Source: Aspidiotus rigidus
Lineage: Eukaryota; Arthropoda; Insecta; Hemiptera; Diaspididae
Reading direction: 5' to 3'
Assembly (NCBI GenBank): GCA_035079385.1
Contig: JAVHKY010000054.1
Span: 17,588,001-17,652,000 of the forward strand
Length of the DNA stretch: 64,000 nt
Below are positions 8,681-18,540 of the stretch, piece by piece. A program made the translations under genes and the position numbers. Numbering within the stretch: the first letter of the stretch is position 1; each line of letters begins with the position of its first letter. The notes under the pieces are model-generated. The model made no database searches. It was not told where the DNA came from and worked only from the letters and a program-made list of their open reading frames with translations.

Positions 8681-11464
8681 TTATATGCAAGAACTCCTTC
8701 CAGTTAGGCAACCCACCATTATGGAGCCCCTATGGGGTTCGGCCCGTGGCGCCATGGCTCAAATTTTTCGTTCGAGTGTTTAAACAACGTTTGTTCCAAA
8801 TTTCATGATTTTGACATAAAATGCAAGGTTGACCTCATAATTTGCACTAAGCCGCCGGACTAAGACGCTTCAAAAAAGGAGATGAGGGTATTTCACTATC
8901 CTAAAGTTTTCGGTGATTTAGCATATGAAGAAAAATTTGGCAAAGTTGATTTTTCGCCATTTTACGCCCTCATATTAAGAAGTCTACGAGCCCTGTCATT
9001 GTCTAAATTCGTTCGAATTGAAAAAGTTGCACTATTTTGAGGTAAGAAATTGTGATAAAGAATTAGGATAAAATTAAACTCTGTCATTGTCTTTTAACAT
9101 CAAAAACTGATGGAGGCGGGAGCGTCTTTTACCTGTACAGAACCCAGTACAAAAATAAAAATATGGCCTCTTTTCACCTAGAATTTGAAACAAAATCCTT
9201 CAATTAGTAGTGAGACAGCCTCAAAAGTTTCAAACGCCAACTATAGAGTAACAAGGTAAGATTCTACAATCTCGCCTCGTTGTCGCATACTCTCTAAAAC
9301 TTTACGCCATAAACGATGATCTTTTAAAAGTAAATCAGACGAACTTATTTTTGTAACGACGTTGTTATTGCAGCGGCGAACCACGATAGAACAACCGACA
9401 TCCGGCGACCATCAAACACTATTCAACGTATGTAAGACCGTGTACAAGTAAAACTTTCACAACCAAAACCATTATCGGAGTCCTTCTTCACTCCGGCCGC
9501 ACTCTCGACTCCATACTGCGTCCTCATCCGTACAGTACAAGTGCCACTGACTTACTTTGTATGTACATCATTTATTCATGCATTTTCAACACGTGCATTC
9601 GCCGAGAAAGAGAAGAAAAAAATTGTAGTAATTCCGCGGTATGACAACGCGTGTATTCGCATCGGAATTTCATTTACGATAACGAGAAATTGCGAAAACG
9701 TGCACTAGCAAACAGATTATCAGAGAAGAAAATGCGAAAAATAAAAAGAGTAAGAAAACCTACTTTTCAGTCTACAGCGTGTACAGGGCGAATATTGTTT
9801 CCCTTTTAAAGGAAAATCGGATACGAAGAAAATCGAGATAGAAGACACGAGACGAAAGATCTCAAAAATGAAATTACACTCCGTGTGATCGTGGTCGGCA
9901 AGTAAATGAAAGTTTTAAATTTATATATCGTCATGCATTAATGAAAAATCGCTTTTGCGGGAAAAGATAATAGCGGGTTATAAGTGGGACGCGAGGAAAA
10001 GGCGAGCGCGAAATACTCTGCTCTCTATATTAACGAGACGACGACATAGACGATGATCAAACAGACGAGGAAAAACGTAGAACAAAAGTAAAATAAATAA
10101 ATAAATAAATGAAAGACAAAAAAAAAAAAAAAAAAAACAGAATTAACCCCTAAAAAGTAATGGCCATAATTTGTAGCACGTAGGTTAAGAAGACACAAAG
10201 ACGCAGCAAACGTTAATCTTTTTTACTGGCGCGTTCGCTAATTTATCTTTTTTTCTTCATTTCTTTTTCTTTATGCGTTTCACGATTATAATCTTAGGTT
10301 TTTTCTCCTTTTCACTCGAGCGATATTTCTTTTTATTTTCAGTCTGCGGTTCTTACCATACAATCACGAAAGTTACGCAACTAGTCACAAAAACAAGAAA
10401 TTGGAGACCATTTTATCCTTCGGTTTTTTTAATTTCTATCAAAATTTTGAGAATCATTGTCGTCCACTGAATGAGAAGAGAAAAGAAAAAAATCTATTCG
10501 AGTTTGAGCTCAAATCCAGGACTATACACAGATATTCCTTTCCCTGACTTCTGTTTTTTTTTTTTTTTGTCTGTCCTCTGTCAAGGTCCAAAAGATGTGC
10601 CGTCTTTCTCTCGTCGAGAATTGAGATATTTTACAAGTATGGATCAGACCGCCACAAACATTATAAAGAATTATATCGTGATGATATTTTGATAAAGAGG
10701 AAAAATTAGGTATACTCTTAAGGCCTTGAGTTGTTTTTGAATTTGAAGGTACCAACGAAGTTTGTTGGAGCGTATACGATTATTAATCGGTGACACGCGG
10801 AGAGTTGAAAGAGATACTCGAGCACTTATTGAAAAACAAAAAATGGATATATTGTTTGTTTCTATCTTTTTTTGGCGGGAACACTCGGTATTACATTCTT
10901 CGAAAAAACGTTCGCTGCTACACCCGTCATTAGGGCGCTTGAAAATGCTGTTTGTTTTGATCTTCCCAACGATGAGCGATTTAGAAAAATTTCAAACTCT
11001 TGACACCTACGTAGAGTGGAGGACTTTGAGCATTGAGCTGCACATAAGAAGAGGCTACGCATATCCGAAAGATCCATTTCCCGCTCCCTCTGAGGTTCCC
11101 CATCGATTTGGCGTGACTATTCCGGTAGCTCAACTACCGGGACGCCTTTTATCCCGTCACAACTGTGGGTCAATTTTCAACTAGTCGCAAGTATCTCCAT
11201 GGAGTCGACCCTTGAGCACGACATCAATGGAATCAACACCGAGATACTCCACGGGTAAAATCGATGTGTTCCTCGTGGGTACGTGCCATATTATTGAGGG
11301 GAAGTAGGTACAAACACGTAACGAATAAAACTTTGAGTGGAATGAAAGATTTGAACGAATATAATTGATTATCAGAACTCATAATGAGTGAGTGAGGTGT
11401 AAGTAGAACACTAATATTTAAAAAGGGCTCTACAAATGTACAAATCTACTTTATTAGTTGCTTT
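8681..11464. other. No gene recognised
   Basis: Non-repetitive AT-rich DNA with a short AAAT-type simple repeat (about 10090-10112) followed by a poly-A run (10118-10136), possibly an old retroposon tail. CCGGTAG ctcaa CTACCGG at about 11122-11142 is a tidy 7-bp hairpin of unknown meaning. Open frames such as 10762-11184 (+) show no recognisable domain. Confidence 0.5.
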
Positions 11465-11469
11465 TACAA

Positions 11470-11522
11470 GAGTACTTTCGGATGTTTATCCCATCATCCG
11501 TTGTGTCGCAACTGGAGCACAA
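11470..11522 (-). ncRNA. Hammerhead-like motif at 3' end of PLE C
   Basis: The minus strand reads GATGAT, GGGAT-aaac-ATCC, GAAAGTACTC. Same architecture as the family F and A ends (GATGA box, stem II with tetraloop, GAAA) with unrelated stem sequence, so the pairing is conserved across families while the bases differ. Confidence 0.5.
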
Positions 11523-11549
11523 GGCCTTAACCATGAGTTTTTATAGAAT

Positions 11550-11775
11550 ATCACTGTGATCTTATTGGCTATAACAATGCTGTGTTGTGATTGGTTCACT
11601 TCTTAGAAACTTAATCTTACAATAATATGACATTGTGTTCTTATTGGCTAAAATATACTGCTTAGTGATTGGTTCAATCTATTGCCCTAAATGCTGCGTT
11701 TCTATTGGCTACCTGGATTCCTGCCATCTCATTGGTTGTTCCCGTTCTTCTTCTCTCGTCCAATCACCAGGCCGA
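11550..11775. promoter_or_regulatory. Cluster of ATTGG (CCAAT) boxes in the PLE C 3' UTR
   Basis: TTATTGGCT or GATTGGTT recurs near 11560, 11589, 11651, 11670, 11703 and 11730, with a CCAATCA near 11760. Seven copies within about 210 bp, several in ATTGGCT/GATTGGTT pairs. CCAAT boxes bind NF-Y, and PLE terminal repeats carry promoters, so a promoter role is an inference. Confidence 0.35.
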
Positions 11776-11830
11776 ATAATTTTTCGCTGTCAAATGTGAT
11801 TACATTGTTCAAGAGGCAGGCTTTCTTCCT

Positions 11831-12646
11831 CTAGGCTTTTGCAATCTCCATTTGTTCCCAGAGTTTTCTTCTCTTTGTGCGATTCTCTACGTGTATGACT
11901 TCAAATATTCCCTCTCCATCGTGGTTTTCCTCGTTACAGTGTTTCCCAAACAGTGACTTGCCATCTTCTTTCTCCCTCGACTTTTTGTGCTCCTTTCTCC
12001 TGATCTCAAACTTTCTCCCAGTCTCACCGATGTAGATGCACTCGCACTGTGCACAACTGAGCTTGTACACTCCGCTCAAGCTTTCCTTGTCCTTTTGTTC
12101 CGTCTGGTCATTGCTGATTCTCTTCACCATGGGTTGGTTATTCTGGATACCCACATTCACATCGTAGCCATTGAACGCCTTTATCACCTTGTTTGTGTAC
12201 TTTCCTATATATGGTATCGATCCGGAGTACTTTCTTACTATGCTATCATGGGTTCCTTTCTTTGTTTCCATTTTCCCAAAGACTCCCTCCACCACACATC
12301 TGCGGTAGCCATTGGCTTCTGCGATCTGCTTTACTATCTCGATCTCTTTCCTCTTCTCTTCGTTGTTCTTGAGGATAGAAATTGCCCGATAGCAGTAGTT
12401 CTGGATTCTCACTAACTTGTGCCTGGGGTGGTGGTAGGAGTCATTTGGGATGATGGTGTCAGTATGCGTTGGCTTCCTGTAAATTTGGTATTCTATCCTA
12501 TTGTTCTCCATTGTGAGTGTAAGGTCCAAATAGTTGATGGTCTCATTGCCTTTTTCCACTGTGAATTTGATGCTCTCATTCATCGCGTTGTTTTTGAGCA
12601 GAGTGAGAAGTTCCTCCTTCGGTATGGTACCAAACATATTAGTCAC
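11831..12646 (-). CDS. PLE family C RT-thumb/GIY-YIG ORF with palm deletion (271 codons)
   Basis: It starts in the palm (TNMFGTIPKEELLTLLKNN) and jumps at residue about 20 to AMNESIKFTVEKGNETINYL, skipping roughly 110 residues that the plus copy retains (including YVDD). Then come YQIYRKPTHTDTI, HPRHKLV, the linker, and GIY-YIG: GVYKLSCAQCECIYIGETGR with basic RRKEHKKSREKE downstream. The deletion is in frame, so an RT-dead but apparently complete nuclease domain remains. Confidence 0.85.
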   Translation of the reverse strand: MTNMFGTIPKEELLTLLKNNAMNESIKFTVEKGNETINYLDLTLTMENNRIEYQIYRKPTHTDTIIPNDSYHHPRHKLVRIQNYCYRAISILKNNEEKRKEIEIVKQIAEANGYRRCVVEGVFGKMETKKGTHDSIVRKYSGSIPYIGKYTNKVIKAFNGYDVNVGIQNNQPMVKRISNDQTEQKDKESLSGVYKLSCAQCECIYIGETGRKFEIRRKEHKKSREKEDGKSLFGKHCNEENHDGEGIFEVIHVENRTKRRKLWEQMEIAKA

Positions 12647-12948
12647 ATCAAAGGATATCAGCTTGTTGTTACTCTTGATTTCTAACTTGTCCAGTTGCTC
12701 AATCAGCTCTCCGTTGTTTCTGATACTTCGTCTGGGTGCAAACTGGTAGTTTTCTTTCAGGAATGTGGCTACGATATTTTCTATCTTTTAGCCTGGTGAT
12801 TGAATGCTGTTGACCAGGGGTCTCATCGGACGGTTCGCTTTGTGAAGTTTTACAAGCCCCTTGAGTTTTGGTGCAACCGGGTTCATCTCAAGCATCCATC
12901 CATTGCCGGGTACATTGTTCCGTTTCAACACAGCTTTCAGGTCATCTT

Positions 12949-14190
12949 AGTTTGCACCCAGACGAAGTATCAGAAACAACGGAGAGCTGATTGAGCAACT
13001 GGATAAGTTAGAAATCAGGAGTAACGACAAGCTGATATCCTTTGATGTGACTAATATGTTTGGTACCATACCGAAGGAGAACTTCTCACTCTGCTCAAAA
13101 ACAACAGATACCATGGGAACCCCGATGGGTCGAAGTACGCCAACATCGTGGAGGAGATCTTGAGCCAGAATTACTGCCGCTCAATAACAGGTTCTACAGT
13201 CGGGAAAGGGGACTTGCAATGGGATCACAGCTGTCACCAATACTGGCGGAGATATTCATGAATGATATGGAAAACAAGATATTGAAGGGCAGCAAGTTCA
13301 GAAACTCGATCAAACACTGGCCCAGATATGTAGATGATATCCTAATTGTGTGGTCAGGCACTGATAGACAGGTGGATCTATTCCTTTCGGAAATGAATGC
13401 GATGAATGAGAGCATCAAATTCACAGTGGAAAAAGGCAATGAGACCATCAACTATTTGGACCTTACACTCACAATGGAGAACAATAGGATAGAATACCAA
13501 ATTTACAGGAAGCCAACGCATACTGACACCATCATCCCAAATGACTCCTACCACCACCCCAGGCACAAGTTAGTGGGAATCCAGAACTACTGCTATCGGG
13601 CAATTTCTATCCTCAAGAACAACGAAGAGAAGAGGAAAGAGATCGAGATAGTAAAGCAGATCGCAGAAGCCAATGGCTACCGCAGATGTGTGGTGGAGGG
13701 AGTCTTTGGGAAAATGGAAACAAAGAAAGGAACCCATGATAGCATAGTAAGAAAGTACTCCGGATCGATACCATATATAGGAAAGTACACAAACAAGGTG
13801 ATAAAGGCGTTCAATGGCTACGATGTGAATGTGGGTATCCAGAATAACCAACCCATGGTGAAGAGAATCAGCAATGACCAGACGGAACAAAAGGACAAGG
13901 AAAGCTTGAGCGGAGTGTACAAGCTCAGTTGTGAACAGTGCGAAGGCATCTACATCGGTGAGACTGGGAGAAAGTTTGCGATCAGGAGAAAGGAGCACAA
14001 AACGTCGAGGGAGAAAGAAGATGGCAAGTCACTGTTTGGGAAACACTGTAACGAGGAAAACCACGATGGAGAGGGAATATTTGAAGTCATACACGTAGAG
14101 AATCGCACAAAGAGAAGAAAACTCTGGGAACAAATGGAGATTGCAAAAGCCAAGAGGAAGAAAGCCTGCCTCTTGAACAATGTAATCATG
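12949..14190 (+). mobile_element. PLE family C, plus copy (head to head with minus copy)
   Basis: Starts abruptly at AGTTTGCACCCAGACGAAG, which is the reverse complement of about 12724-12743, and runs through palm, thumb and GIY-YIG to AACAATGTAATCA at about 14190, where similarity to the minus copy stops. It keeps the palm that the minus copy lost. 5' and 3' truncated. Confidence 0.88.
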
Positions 14191-14316
14191 TCCCCCCGAA
14201 TGGTACCGCATTTTTATATGGCCCATGGACTAAAAAGAAATCTCGCCGCGCGTGAAAGAACAAATCATGGAACTTTGAAAACTCGCGGAATCAATTTCCC
14301 TCCCAATGTGGCGTGA
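13060..14316 (+). CDS. PLE family C RT (YVDD) plus GIY-YIG ORF, 5' frameshifted
   Basis: From about residue 45 the frame is genuine: RERGLAMGSQLSPILAEIFM, HWPRYVDDILIVWSG (catalytic YVDD near residue 91), FTVEKGNETINYLDLTL, YQIYRKPTHTDTI, and GVYKLSCEQCEGIYIGETGR near residue 285. The first 44 residues are out of frame. The palm start reads LTLLKNNRYHGNPDGSKYAN in another frame from about 13080 to 13195. The last 40 residues after LLNNVIM lie beyond the element. The start codon shown is therefore not biological. Confidence 0.85.
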   Translation: MVPYRRRTSHSAQKQQIPWEPRWVEVRQHRGGDLEPELLPLNNRFYSRERGLAMGSQLSPILAEIFMNDMENKILKGSKFRNSIKHWPRYVDDILIVWSGTDRQVDLFLSEMNAMNESIKFTVEKGNETINYLDLTLTMENNRIEYQIYRKPTHTDTIIPNDSYHHPRHKLVGIQNYCYRAISILKNNEEKRKEIEIVKQIAEANGYRRCVVEGVFGKMETKKGTHDSIVRKYSGSIPYIGKYTNKVIKAFNGYDVNVGIQNNQPMVKRISNDQTEQKDKESLSGVYKLSCEQCEGIYIGETGRKFAIRRKEHKTSREKEDGKSLFGKHCNEENHDGEGIFEVIHVENRTKRRKLWEQMEIAKAKRKKACLLNNVIMSPRMVPHFYMAHGLKRNLAARERTNHGTLKTRGINFPPNVA

Positions 14317-14338
14317 AATACCGACTCGTGGGAAACTA

Positions 14339-14471
14339 TAGTCTGATCGCAAATAAAATGGGTCACAGTAAACAAATCCGCGAACCGCTTCTTCCCATCG
14401 TAATCAATTTTGTCCTATGAACGCGGGTCGCGGGTTTGTTTACGTGACCCATTCTATTTGCGATCAGACTA
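14339..14471. mobile_element. 133-bp MITE with TA target duplication
   Basis: TAGTCTGATCGCAAATA.AAT at the left end is inverted at the right end (CGATCAGACTA at 14461-14471). The arms continue about 45 bp (GGGTCAC.GTAAACAAA.CCGCG) with 1-2 mismatches. Dinucleotide TA flanks both sides (14337-14338 and 14472-14473). TIRs plus TA duplication fit a Tc1/mariner-type MITE. It lies just past the PLE C palindrome. Confidence 0.85.
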
Positions 14472-14473
14472 TA

Positions 14474-16477
14474 TAATTAAGCGGGTGCAGCAGTGTTTAG
14501 TAGAGAAATAATTAATACATCTCATTTCAATACTTACTATCACGAGTAATTTCATTCATTCTTTGGAGTAGTTCAAATTTATTATCTGCAATCAATAAAA
14601 TGAACAGGAAAGAAATTATAATCATAAGAAAAGCGAAAGGTTCGAATTTTGAGCCTACAATGGAGGGGTACGTTTTAGATTTGTATGGTTGATGAAACGG
14701 TCAGTTGCGAGTTCTTCACCTTCCCATCTTCATTCACCCACTCCTTCTTTCAAAAAGTCAGTTGTATAATGAATGGCTCATTTTCGGAGAATTTCCTCAG
14801 AGGCGCCGACCATAACGGAATTAAAGAATGTATGCGGCTATGAATGTAAAAATTTAGGTAGGCCTATACTTATTTCCTTTATCAAAATTGTCACCAGCCA
14901 CAAAATGAAAATTGTTATAATTTGGTCGCGTAAAACGCTACAAGTACAGGGTACGTATAAAAGATACAAACAATAACACAAAGATTCGCCTTCGTAAGTG
15001 TTATATTCTATTTGGAATCGTTTACAGTCGCAGTTATGATTACTCTCATTGTAAGTTTATGGCTCTCTGCCTTCCTTCTCCAACTATCATCTTTTCTCTC
15101 GCTAACTCGTCCATTACTTTCTCTATGCCCGCCCGAATACCACGCTTTAACTTCGAGTTTTTCAAATAAGTTGCGAGTTATAAAAAGTTTATCGCTTATT
15201 ATGTCGTTTTTTGATACACGCTCGGCGCAGTGTACCCACACTCTACTTGTACTTCTCGCCCAACTTAGCGGTAGACGTATACGTATCCCCTTATTCGACA
15301 ACAATATAAATTATTTTTAATACGCCAACTTTCGTGGGGGACAGAAAAAAAAAAAAAAACTTCGAATATTGAAAGAAACGTACGACAAGAACGAGGGACC
15401 AAGATAGATGGCTTCGTTTGAAAGAAATATACAGTACGAGTAGAGTTTTTCATTATATAGAACGAACTCGTTTAGCGATTATCCACCTTCCAGCGCATGT
15501 AAATTAATTAAAAGTGCAGCCCAACGTAAGATATTTGAGCTATCGCCAATCTCGTTCGTCGCCGCTGAAAACGCCAACTAATTTTCTAGGTTTTTGAAAT
15601 CGTTTGAGCATGAAGACACCCCCGGTATACGTGTCGCGTACCTACCCGCGAGCACGACCGGGCGAACAACGTATGCTTTCCGCGTCCTCGATCTTCTCCG
15701 CCGCGCCGCCACACGTACTCCACGATATACTGCGTGTAACGATACATACAATCGTGAAAAACTGCACAATTTGTATCAGTCGCTCGAGAAGCTTGTAGAG
15801 AAAAAGTTACATTATTTATGGAGAACTTATTAAATACATCCGAAGGATTCGAGCGTGTGTGCGAGTGCATTCTCGGAATAAAGTTACTCGTACTTTGATT
15901 ACGTTAGAGCGCGGTGTGTGTGGAGACGACCAAAACGACGATCTTTTGTAGTAGCGTTTAAACGAATTTTGGCGATATTTTTGTACGCGAGTAATTTCGA
16001 TGTACACGAACGTATAAAAGTTAGCGACGATACCATAAGCGTGCGGTATTATATACTTCGACAAAATGACTTATTTTGGCTCTGTTAATTAACGATACTT
16101 TTCTACTACTGTTCTCGTGTTCATTGTCTACTATCAACTTTCCGTACTGCGCTCTATTACCGATGGAGAACGTAGTGAATTATATAACTAAGAAATGCAA
16201 GAAAAACGTGAATTGCTTCTAGCAAAAAAATTACTTTTCTTTCTTCTGTTATCGGCAGAGGTATGGTAATTACACACACGATTGCAATCCACATTGTGAA
16301 GCAATCGCCAAATTATTCCTTTACAAGCTGACTTCCTCTCTTCTTCCCTTGGACTCGCACAATGTCGCACTAGATTATCAAGTGACTCCACTATATCTTC
16401 TTACTTCGTAAGAACCCTCTGAGATATAGCATTATCGACTTTTCCCAGGTTCTACGCACGATATTAGCGAAAGGAAG
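14474..16477. other. No gene recognised
   Basis: Moderate-GC unique-looking DNA with a poly-A run at about 15343-15358. Several short frames on both strands without domain motifs. It could hold untranslated exons or regulatory DNA of a host gene, but nothing in the sequence demonstrates this. Confidence 0.45.
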
Positions 16478-17190
16478 AATACTCCGAAGGGTGAGTAAAC
16501 AATGCAAACCGCAGAAAAAATTACACGAGCGCTTTCAATTGATAAACCATCCTCAGGACTGAAATGAAAGCAATTCACGAACGGAGGAGAGAAACAAGGT
16601 ATTAAGATTAGCCAAACGAGAAATCGCGGCGCGGCGTGAATCATAAACCAGTTCAACCAGTTATCTTCCAGAACGTACGAGTTGAGTACAGTAATGCCAT
16701 CGGTATCTCTATATGCTCGAGGGCGATGCGTTCACAGTAGGAGTTCTCCTTATGGAGGAGCTTTTCCGATCCCTCACGGAAGCTGCGGCCATTGTTTATT
16801 CAATGATCAGCAAAAGCTGACTCCCCTAAGTGTCCTTTATTCCAAGACTTCAGATGCTCAGCTACTCTAACCTTCATTTGGCGGCTGGTCTCACCAATAT
16901 AAAAGCCTCCACAATCTTTACATCCCAGCCTATAAGCACCACTCCTTTCATTCACGGGTATGGGGTCCTTCAGCGTCACAAACAACCATTTGACTAAGGT
17001 AGGGTTGTAAAACGCGGGTCTGAAGCCAAACGGGCGGGTGGCACGACCCATGGAGGGAGAACTTTCCCAGGAAAGGGAGACTGATTCAACACATACGACG
17101 ATCACGGATCGTGTCTCGGGGAAGGCGGTGGTGGAATCAAGAATGCTACTCATAACTTTCCTCCAAACCATCACATCAACAGGGGTGCCA
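16478..17190 (-). mobile_element. PLE family A 3' fragment
   Basis: Minus-strand 3' part of family A: linker, GIY-YIG start and 3' UTR ending in the same GAATACTCC/GCAAACCGCAGAAAA tail as copies A1 and 49422. A hammerhead-like core at about 16528-16580 has CTGAGGA, TGGTT, GAAAGCGC on the minus strand (one substitution in the CTGATGA box). Confidence 0.85.
16800..17174 (-). pseudogene. PLE family A linker and GIY-YIG N-terminal half
   Basis: 124 codons: STTAFPETR, ATRPFGFRPAFYNP, LFVTLKDPIPVNERSGAYRL, GCKDCGGFYIGETSRQMKVR and VAEHLKSW. GAY in place of GVY retains the GIY-YIG fold signature. The catalytic Arg-containing segment (MKVRVAEHLK) is present. The 5' end is truncated at about 17190. 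Confidence 0.8.
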
Positions 17191-17299
17191 TGAGGCCATT
17201 TTCATGAAGATGATTCTTCATATTCGTTTTAGGGGGGGGGGAAGGGGGGCTTATAATTTAATTTTTTTTTTCTCTCTCTCTCTTTTAGCTGTAAGAAAT

Positions 17300-18255
17300 T
17301 AAAGTTCGAGGGGGGGTTCCTTCATCGGACCACGGGGCACAGTCTCGGCGGAGGCTCTTTGTGTAGTAGCACGTTCATCACCAATCGAACTCCTTGCTGA
17401 GGAGAGAGCGGTGGTGTTCAAAGCAAAGAAGAGGACAACGACCAACCAAGAAGCTTTACGGGTCAAGCAGGAGGCCAGGCGCTCCTTGCTTGTAAACTGG
17501 AAAGCAAGAATTGACCAAAGTGAGCTGGGTACATGGACAACCGGTGTGCTAATACGCGACCTGGATGGACCGACACCATAGTCAGCTGAACTTTCACTTG
17601 ACGCCGGTGTTAAGCGGCCATGGCTGCTTCAACAAGTACCTTCATGAGAAGTTAAGGGAAGTTGAGCAGGCAACGTGTTCGCACTGTAACCAAGAGCGGG
17701 ATGATGGACCACAATTAACACACCTTTTTTGAGTGTGAGGCGGAGCAGAACAAGTTTAGTCGGTCTCTTCAAGAGATCGGGGGTAAATGAAGCGCTTGAC
17801 CCGAGTAGCCTGGTACCCACCATGCTAGGTTCCGAAGAAGCATGGAACCAGGTGTCTGCATTTGCGGCCACCATCATGAAGAGGAAGATGGACCAGGAAT
17901 GGAATAGGCAAATGCAGAACCACGCTATAGGCTACTCAATACCTGTGTACCATCAACATCCAGATCTGCAGGAAGAAGAGGACCAAGATCTTCCCTGAAG
18001 AGAGAAGGAGATAAAGAAACTCCAACAGAGACCTACTATAGTGTGTATTGTGGTGGTGTTTGTTGTGGTGTGTGTTCTTATGTCTTTGTGCCTACCAGAC
18101 GGGCACTGCAGCTTGGCAGTTGCCGAGTAGAAGATGGGGTTCGCACAGGAGATTCTTCCTTCACTGAAGTTATACCCGAAAAGGTTGATTCCGGTGTTGG
18201 AGGAAATAAATTGAATGCATATGCAACCCGCACCTACTCCATTATAGGGGATGGG
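17300..18255 (+). pseudogene. R1-like LINE, 3' end of ORF2 and 3' UTR
   Basis: A broken plus-strand translation gives the C-terminal region of an R1-clade ORF2: KARIDQSELGTWTTGVLIRD, then HLTPVLSGHGCFNKYLHEKL and a zinc-knuckle of pattern C-x2-C-x11-H-x4-C at about 17675-17740. The frame shifts inside the T-run (17723-17730) between His and the last Cys. The tail (MKRKMDQEWNRQ) is typical of the family's end. A GT-rich 3' UTR follows to about 18255, where a PLE fragment begins. Several stops and shifts, so dead. Confidence 0.7.
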
Positions 18256-18257
18256 CG

Positions 18258-18540
18258 GTGTTTGCAAAATGCGACATAAACGTGACCCTATTCACTGTGA
18301 CCAAGTGTTTTATAGTGAGTAATTCTTTCTTGAAAGCAGCCTGACTCAAAGGGATACGAGTCAGTCTGTGAACTAGGCTATGACAGGCAGCCATCTTAAG
18401 AGCAACAGGAGAGAACGAACCTCCGTGGACTAAAACATCGGTCGTAGTATCTTTCCTGTAAATTCCAAACTTATTGGTACCGTCTATTATAGAGATCAAT
18501 AAATCCAAAAAATTAATGGAAAATACCCCTATTTCCAAGT
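18258..18540 (-). pseudogene. PLE family A RT thumb fragment
   Basis: Minus frame 18242-18538 reads IGVFSINFLDLLISIIDGTN, FGIYRKDTTTDVLVHGGSFS and LVHRLTRIPLSQAAFKKELL, equal to the thumb of families A at 27060 and 48430. It ends at the boundary of repeat element X (18541). No catalytic residues remain. Confidence 0.85.

Larger units (their letters stand above)
11465..12948 (-). mobile_element. PLE family C, minus copy (internally deleted)
   Basis: It holds RT start (GLVKLHKANRPMRPLV in reverse near 12810-12870), palm start, thumb, GIY-YIG and a 3' UTR with a hammerhead-like end. The middle of the palm, including YVDD, is deleted at about 12593. An in-frame stop lies near 12789. It sits head to head with the plus copy from 12949. 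Confidence 0.88.

Noticed and set aside
11987..12415. Plus-strand 142-codon frame opposite PLE C, also open at 13570-13998 minus
   Set aside because: Antisense shadow of the RT/GIY-YIG frame present in both inverted copies.
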